A stretch of DNA of 64,000 bases from Schwartzia sp. (in: firmicutes) (GTDB lineage Bacteria; Bacillota; Negativicutes; Selenomonadales; Selenomonadaceae). Shown piece after piece: positions 61,359 to 64,000 of the stretch; position 1 is the stretch's first letter, and every line of letters begins with the position of its first letter. The stretch spans positions 1 to 64,000 of the forward strand of contig JAFVAI010000102.1 in NCBI GenBank assembly GCA_017480545.1, in the 5' to 3' direction. The notes below the pieces were generated by a model. The model saw only the letters and a program-made list of their open reading frames with translations. It did no database searches and was not told the DNA's origin. The translations under genes were made by a program, and so were the position numbers.

Positions 61359-61685
61359 TTACAAAAAAGCCAACACCAACGCGCCGATGCCGAGCGCGAT
61401 GGAAAAGCCCTTGATCGCCCTGGCCAGCCACGGGCCGACGGATTTTTCCGCCAACGGGCGCAGCAAAAAGCCGAGGAACGAGAGCACCAGAAACGCCAAC
61501 GGCACATCCTGTGTCAAAACCGCGTAAACGAGCAGCGCCAGAGAAATCACCATGCTCATTTTTTGCCCGCGGGAAAACATCGGGCCTTCCGGTTCCGGCT
61601 CGATGACGGGGTGCATATTCAGCCTGTGCGTCGAGGAAATCCGTTTTTCCTCGTCGTCGAAATCAAAACTGTAGTCGCGCCGCAT
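61359..61685 (-). CDS. Small membrane protein, unknown
   Basis: Not recognised. It is a 108-aa protein: a charged cytoplasmic N-terminus (RRDYSFDFDDEEKRISSTHRLN) is followed by hydrophobic segments at about 45-75 and 90-108 (MVISLALLVYAVL, PLAFLVLSFLGFLL, GFSIALGIGALVLAFL). AAGGAAGG precedes the ATG. It starts 14 bp after the radical SAM gene, so it is co-transcribed. Confidence 0.75.
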   Translation of the reverse strand: MRRDYSFDFDDEEKRISSTHRLNMHPVIEPEPEGPMFSRGQKMSMVISLALLVYAVLTQDVPLAFLVLSFLGFLLRPLAEKSVGPWLARAIKGFSIALGIGALVLAFL

Positions 61686-61699
61686 AATTGTTTCCTTCC

Positions 61700-62527
61700 T
61701 TAACAATTTCCAGCGTAAACATATCGCAAATGCCGCCGCGCCCTCGCGCAAAGCTTTTCCATCGTCGCGAGCGGCGTCGGCGGCTCCGCCATTTTCCAAC
61801 GGGGGAAATAGCGGCTGATGTGGAGCGGCAAGCCCTCGGAAATCGACGCGAGCCATGCCGCTTCCTCGTCCATCGCGTCCGTGTCGTCGCCGAAGCCCGG
61901 CGCCGCCAACGTCGTGACCTCCACATGGCAGGACTTCGCCGCCCGCAAAATCGTTCCTTTTACCGTTGCAAGGTCGCCGCCGAGTTTTTTGTAAGCGTCC
62001 GCCGACCATGTCTTGAGGTCGATGTTCATGGCGTCCACATAAGGCAGAAGCGTTTCCAGAATTTCCGGCGCCGCCGTGCCGTTCGTCACCAGCGCGACGA
62101 GCAGGCCCTTTTCGCGCAGCAGCTTCGCTGTGTCGTAGACGTATTCCCAGCCCACCAGCGGCTCGTTGTAGGTAAACGCCGCGCCGACGTTGCCCCGCGG
62201 CGCGAGCTCTGCCGCGAGTTCCGCGAGGCGCGCCGGGGACAGCGCTTCCGTTTCCGTCTCCGCGCCCACCTGCGAGATCGCCGCATTTTGGCAGAACGCG
62301 CAGGACAGGTTGCACCCGAAGGTGCCGACGGACAAAATGAATTTGCCGGACTGCCAACGGGCAAAGGGCTTTTTCTCCACGGGGTCGAGGGCGATGGAAG
62401 TCACGCGCCCATAGGAAAGGCTCACGACCGCGCCGTCCCGGTTCGCCCGCGCGCGGCAAAGCCCAGTCTGCCCCTTGGCAAGGGCGCAATGATGGAAACA
62501 GACCGGGCAAATCGCTTTGCGTGTCAT
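61700..62527 (-). CDS. amrS: AmmeMemoRadiSam-system radical SAM enzyme (AmrS-like)
   Basis: A 275-aa radical SAM protein with the pyruvate-formate-lyase-activase-like architecture of AmrS. The [4Fe-4S] cysteines C72, C76 and C79 (GCNLSCAFCQN) bind SAM. An N-terminal cysteine set is also present (CPVCFHHC and GLCRAR). GNVGAAFTYNEPLVGWEYV is the glycine-rich SAM site. GAAAGGAAAAG precedes the ATG. The partner AmrA/Memo gene is not in the window. The substrate is unknown. Confidence 0.9.
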   Translation of the reverse strand: MTRKAICPVCFHHCALAKGQTGLCRARANRDGAVVSLSYGRVTSIALDPVEKKPFARWQSGKFILSVGTFGCNLSCAFCQNAAISQVGAETETEALSPARLAELAAELAPRGNVGAAFTYNEPLVGWEYVYDTAKLLREKGLLVALVTNGTAAPEILETLLPYVDAMNIDLKTWSADAYKKLGGDLATVKGTILRAAKSCHVEVTTLAAPGFGDDTDAMDEEAAWLASISEGLPLHISRYFPRWKMAEPPTPLATMEKLCARARRHLRYVYAGNC

Positions 62528-62545
62528 ATTCTTTTCCTTTCTGCG

Positions 62546-64000
62546 TTATTGCGTTGCAGCCAAGAGTTTCCATGTTGTTTCTGGCACATATGTTTTGCAT
62601 TCTTCCCGTCGTCCCTCAGCAATCAAGCGGCGTATTTTTGTCGCGCTGACTGCCTCGTCTCCTATCGTATAACGTGGAATCTCTACGACCTCAATGCCAT
62701 ATTCCGGCAAAAGTTCTTTCATCGTTTCATTGTACTGTCTTGTAACGCGGTCAAATGGCTCTTCGCCGACAAAACGCTTTGTGATATGAAGGCACGGTGC
62801 AATATGTTCTCCGAAAATCTGGACGTCATCTGTGGGGATAATAGTCACATTTTGTAACTCCTCTTTTCGGAAATATGCCGCAAATGTCAAATCGGACAGA
62901 ATAAATCTTCCAGAAGGGACTACCGTTGTATCGTCAAATGTTTTGCAATAGGCCTTTGCCATTGCAAACCGCTCGCAGAATGGGAATAAGGACTTGTTCT
63001 CTTCAACCACAAAAACATAGAGAAAATCAACTTGGCAACGCGCTTTATTAACAAGATATGCATGTCCAAGCGTGAATGGGTTGCAATTCATAACAATCGC
63101 GCCAACGATTCCGTCCGAACTTCCATATTTTTCCAATTCATGCAGATAGGTGTTCAGCTCATCCATGGTTACTGCTTCAGGCAGAGTATTCGTATAAAAC
63201 GGGGATATTTTTTCGCCCTTTTTCAATAAATGGATTGCTAGACGTGCTTTTACTTTCTCGCAAATCGCCTCTGCGACTGCTCTATTTCCCGCTGCATTGA
63301 AATGAAGCCAGTCATCCTCTTTAAAACATATCAATCCCTGATTGTGTGGAAGAGTTAAAATTTCCTCTATGGAATACATATTTCGTTCATTTATGATGGA
63401 ATGCTCAGAAAAGTACGCTTCATTTTCGATAAATATTACGATGTCCCCATGGCGGAAAGGAGTGTCCAACATCCGATATACCGAATTCAAGGCAGGATTT
63501 GCAAGCGCACTTATTCCCCAACCGCAATTTACTATGCGTATTGAGAAAAATCCTTGTTTTTGTAATGCGGATTGCAAAAAACTTTCTATTGTTTCTTCAT
63601 CCTTTGAAAAAAGGCCGAAAGCAGTACAAGGGCCAAAAAAGAAAATTGATCTTTCATATGAATCGGGATTTCCATATGTAAAGCGAATGCCGTTCTTAAC
63701 ATTAGCTTCCTGTGTTTCACCGTCTGCGCTACAGCAAACGTCGACTCCGCATGTAATCTGCCGCCAAACGGCACCAAAGCCATAAGACTGAAATTGGTCA
63801 TCGGGCAAAAAACGTTCTTTAGGGATTGGCATTGGAATGAATCCTCTACTGTTGCTAATCCAATAAAAAGAAATATCGTTTTCATCCAATTTTTGCAAAA
63901 TTACTTTAAGCAAGAATTCCAAATATAGTTGGCCAAGATTCCAAGACGGTTTCCAAAAAAAATTTGGTCCGTCGTCATAAAGTACGCAATCTGCCCATTC
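62546..64000 (-). CDS. SGNH-like / citrate-lyase-ligase-type adenylyltransferase fusion (5' end outside the window)
   Basis: The frame stays open to the window edge. A TTG at 63922 is an internal codon more likely than a start, because the upstream residues (WADCVLYDDGPNFFWKPSWNL) look coding. The N-terminal part resembles an SGNH/GDSL hydrolase fold (FFFGPCTAFGLFSKDEETIESFLQ, GDIVIFIENEAYF, then D-x-L-H in WLHFNAAGNRAVAEAI). The C-terminal part is a nucleotidyltransferase like the citrate lyase ligase domain (GAIVMNCNPFTLGHAYLVNKA with the HIGH-type site, SATKIRRLIAEGR). The gene is clearly AT-richer than its neighbours, which suggests recent transfer. The reaction is not known. Confidence 0.75.
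   Translation of the reverse strand, partial: EWADCVLYDDGPNFFWKPSWNLGQLYLEFLLKVILQKLDENDISFYWISNSRGFIPMPIPKERFLPDDQFQSYGFGAVWRQITCGVDVCCSADGETQEANVKNGIRFTYGNPDSYERSIFFFGPCTAFGLFSKDEETIESFLQSALQKQGFFSIRIVNCGWGISALANPALNSVYRMLDTPFRHGDIVIFIENEAYFSEHSIINERNMYSIEEILTLPHNQGLICFKEDDWLHFNAAGNRAVAEAICEKVKARLAIHLLKKGEKISPFYTNTLPEAVTMDELNTYLHELEKYGSSDGIVGAIVMNCNPFTLGHAYLVNKARCQVDFLYVFVVEENKSLFPFCERFAMAKAYCKTFDDTTVVPSGRFILSDLTFAAYFRKEELQNVTIIPTDDVQIFGEHIAPCLHITKRFVGEEPFDRVTRQYNETMKELLPEYGIEVVEIPRYTIGDEAVSATKIRRLIAEGRREECKTYVPETTWKLLAATQ

Noticed and set aside
1-64000. tRNA, rRNA, CRISPR array, prophage or complete insertion sequence
   Set aside because: None was recognised on either strand; only short inverted-repeat elements without coding capacity were found.

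Overview
The window is GC-rich chromosomal DNA with the gene content and gene order of a Firmicute. Two blocks are diagnostic: carD / PIN-TRAM (yacL-type) / ispD / ispF, and asp23 / amaP / DUF2273 / nusB / xseA / xseB / ispA / dxs / tlyA / nadK / argR / recN. The spoIVB-spo0A genes that follow recN in spore formers are absent; a NUDIX hydrolase and an M50 peptidase follow instead. High GC, type IV pilus genes, an ATP-dependent PEP carboxykinase and a debranching/4-alpha-glucanotransferase fusion in the glycogen operon fit a Negativicutes (Selenomonas-like) bacterium. That placement is an inference. Almost all genes are on the minus strand; nadE, a LysE-type exporter and a FliD-like gene are on plus.

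Layout. 1-565: non-coding, with palindromes, hairpins and a dispersed repeat. 0.57-9.6 kb: UDP-sugar genes (epimerase, ugd), pckA, thrC, ybaK, nadE and an exporter. 9.6-15.2 kb: a dispersed structured repeat, a YitT protein, larB-larC for the nickel-pincer cofactor (larC split by an amber codon), a coiled-coil protein, coaD, rsmD and a YbjN-like protein. 15.3-20.3 kb: pyk, an orphan FliD-like protein and a CopA ATPase carrying a CopZ domain at its C-terminus. 20.4-23.7 kb: ispF, ispD, PIN-TRAM and carD. 23.7-34.9 kb: one operon of 14 genes from asp23 to the M50 peptidase, with argR interrupted by UGA. 35-38.7 kb: aroC-aroK-aroB-surE. 38.7-48 kb: comM-aroE-hypothetical-pilB-pilT-pilC-pilin-prepilin peptidase-four minor pseudopilins, i.e. 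a type IV pilus/DNA-uptake operon. 48-49 kb: a second copy of the structured repeat and a separate transcription unit with two Nif11-type RiPP precursor genes. 49-61.2 kb: glycogen operon glgC-glgD-glgP-glgB-glgA-GH13/GH77, with a MITE-like element between glgB and glgA. 61.3-64 kb: a small membrane protein, an AmrS-type radical SAM enzyme, and the start of a visibly AT-richer region with a partial SGNH/adenylyltransferase fusion.

How the genes work together. glgC/D make ADP-glucose, glgA polymerises it, glgB branches it, and glgP plus the debranching/transferase fusion mobilise it; pyk and pckA sit at the PEP-pyruvate/oxaloacetate node. dxs, ispD, ispF and ispA are four steps of MEP-pathway isoprenoid synthesis. 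aroB, aroK, aroC and aroE cover much of the shikimate pathway. comM next to the pil genes suggests natural transformation.

The least ordinary features are the two orphan Nif11 precursors, two families of dispersed hairpin repeats whose copies keep pairing through compensatory changes, in-frame stop codons in larC and argR, and the CopA-CopZ fusion that keeps a CopZ ribosome-binding site and start codon.
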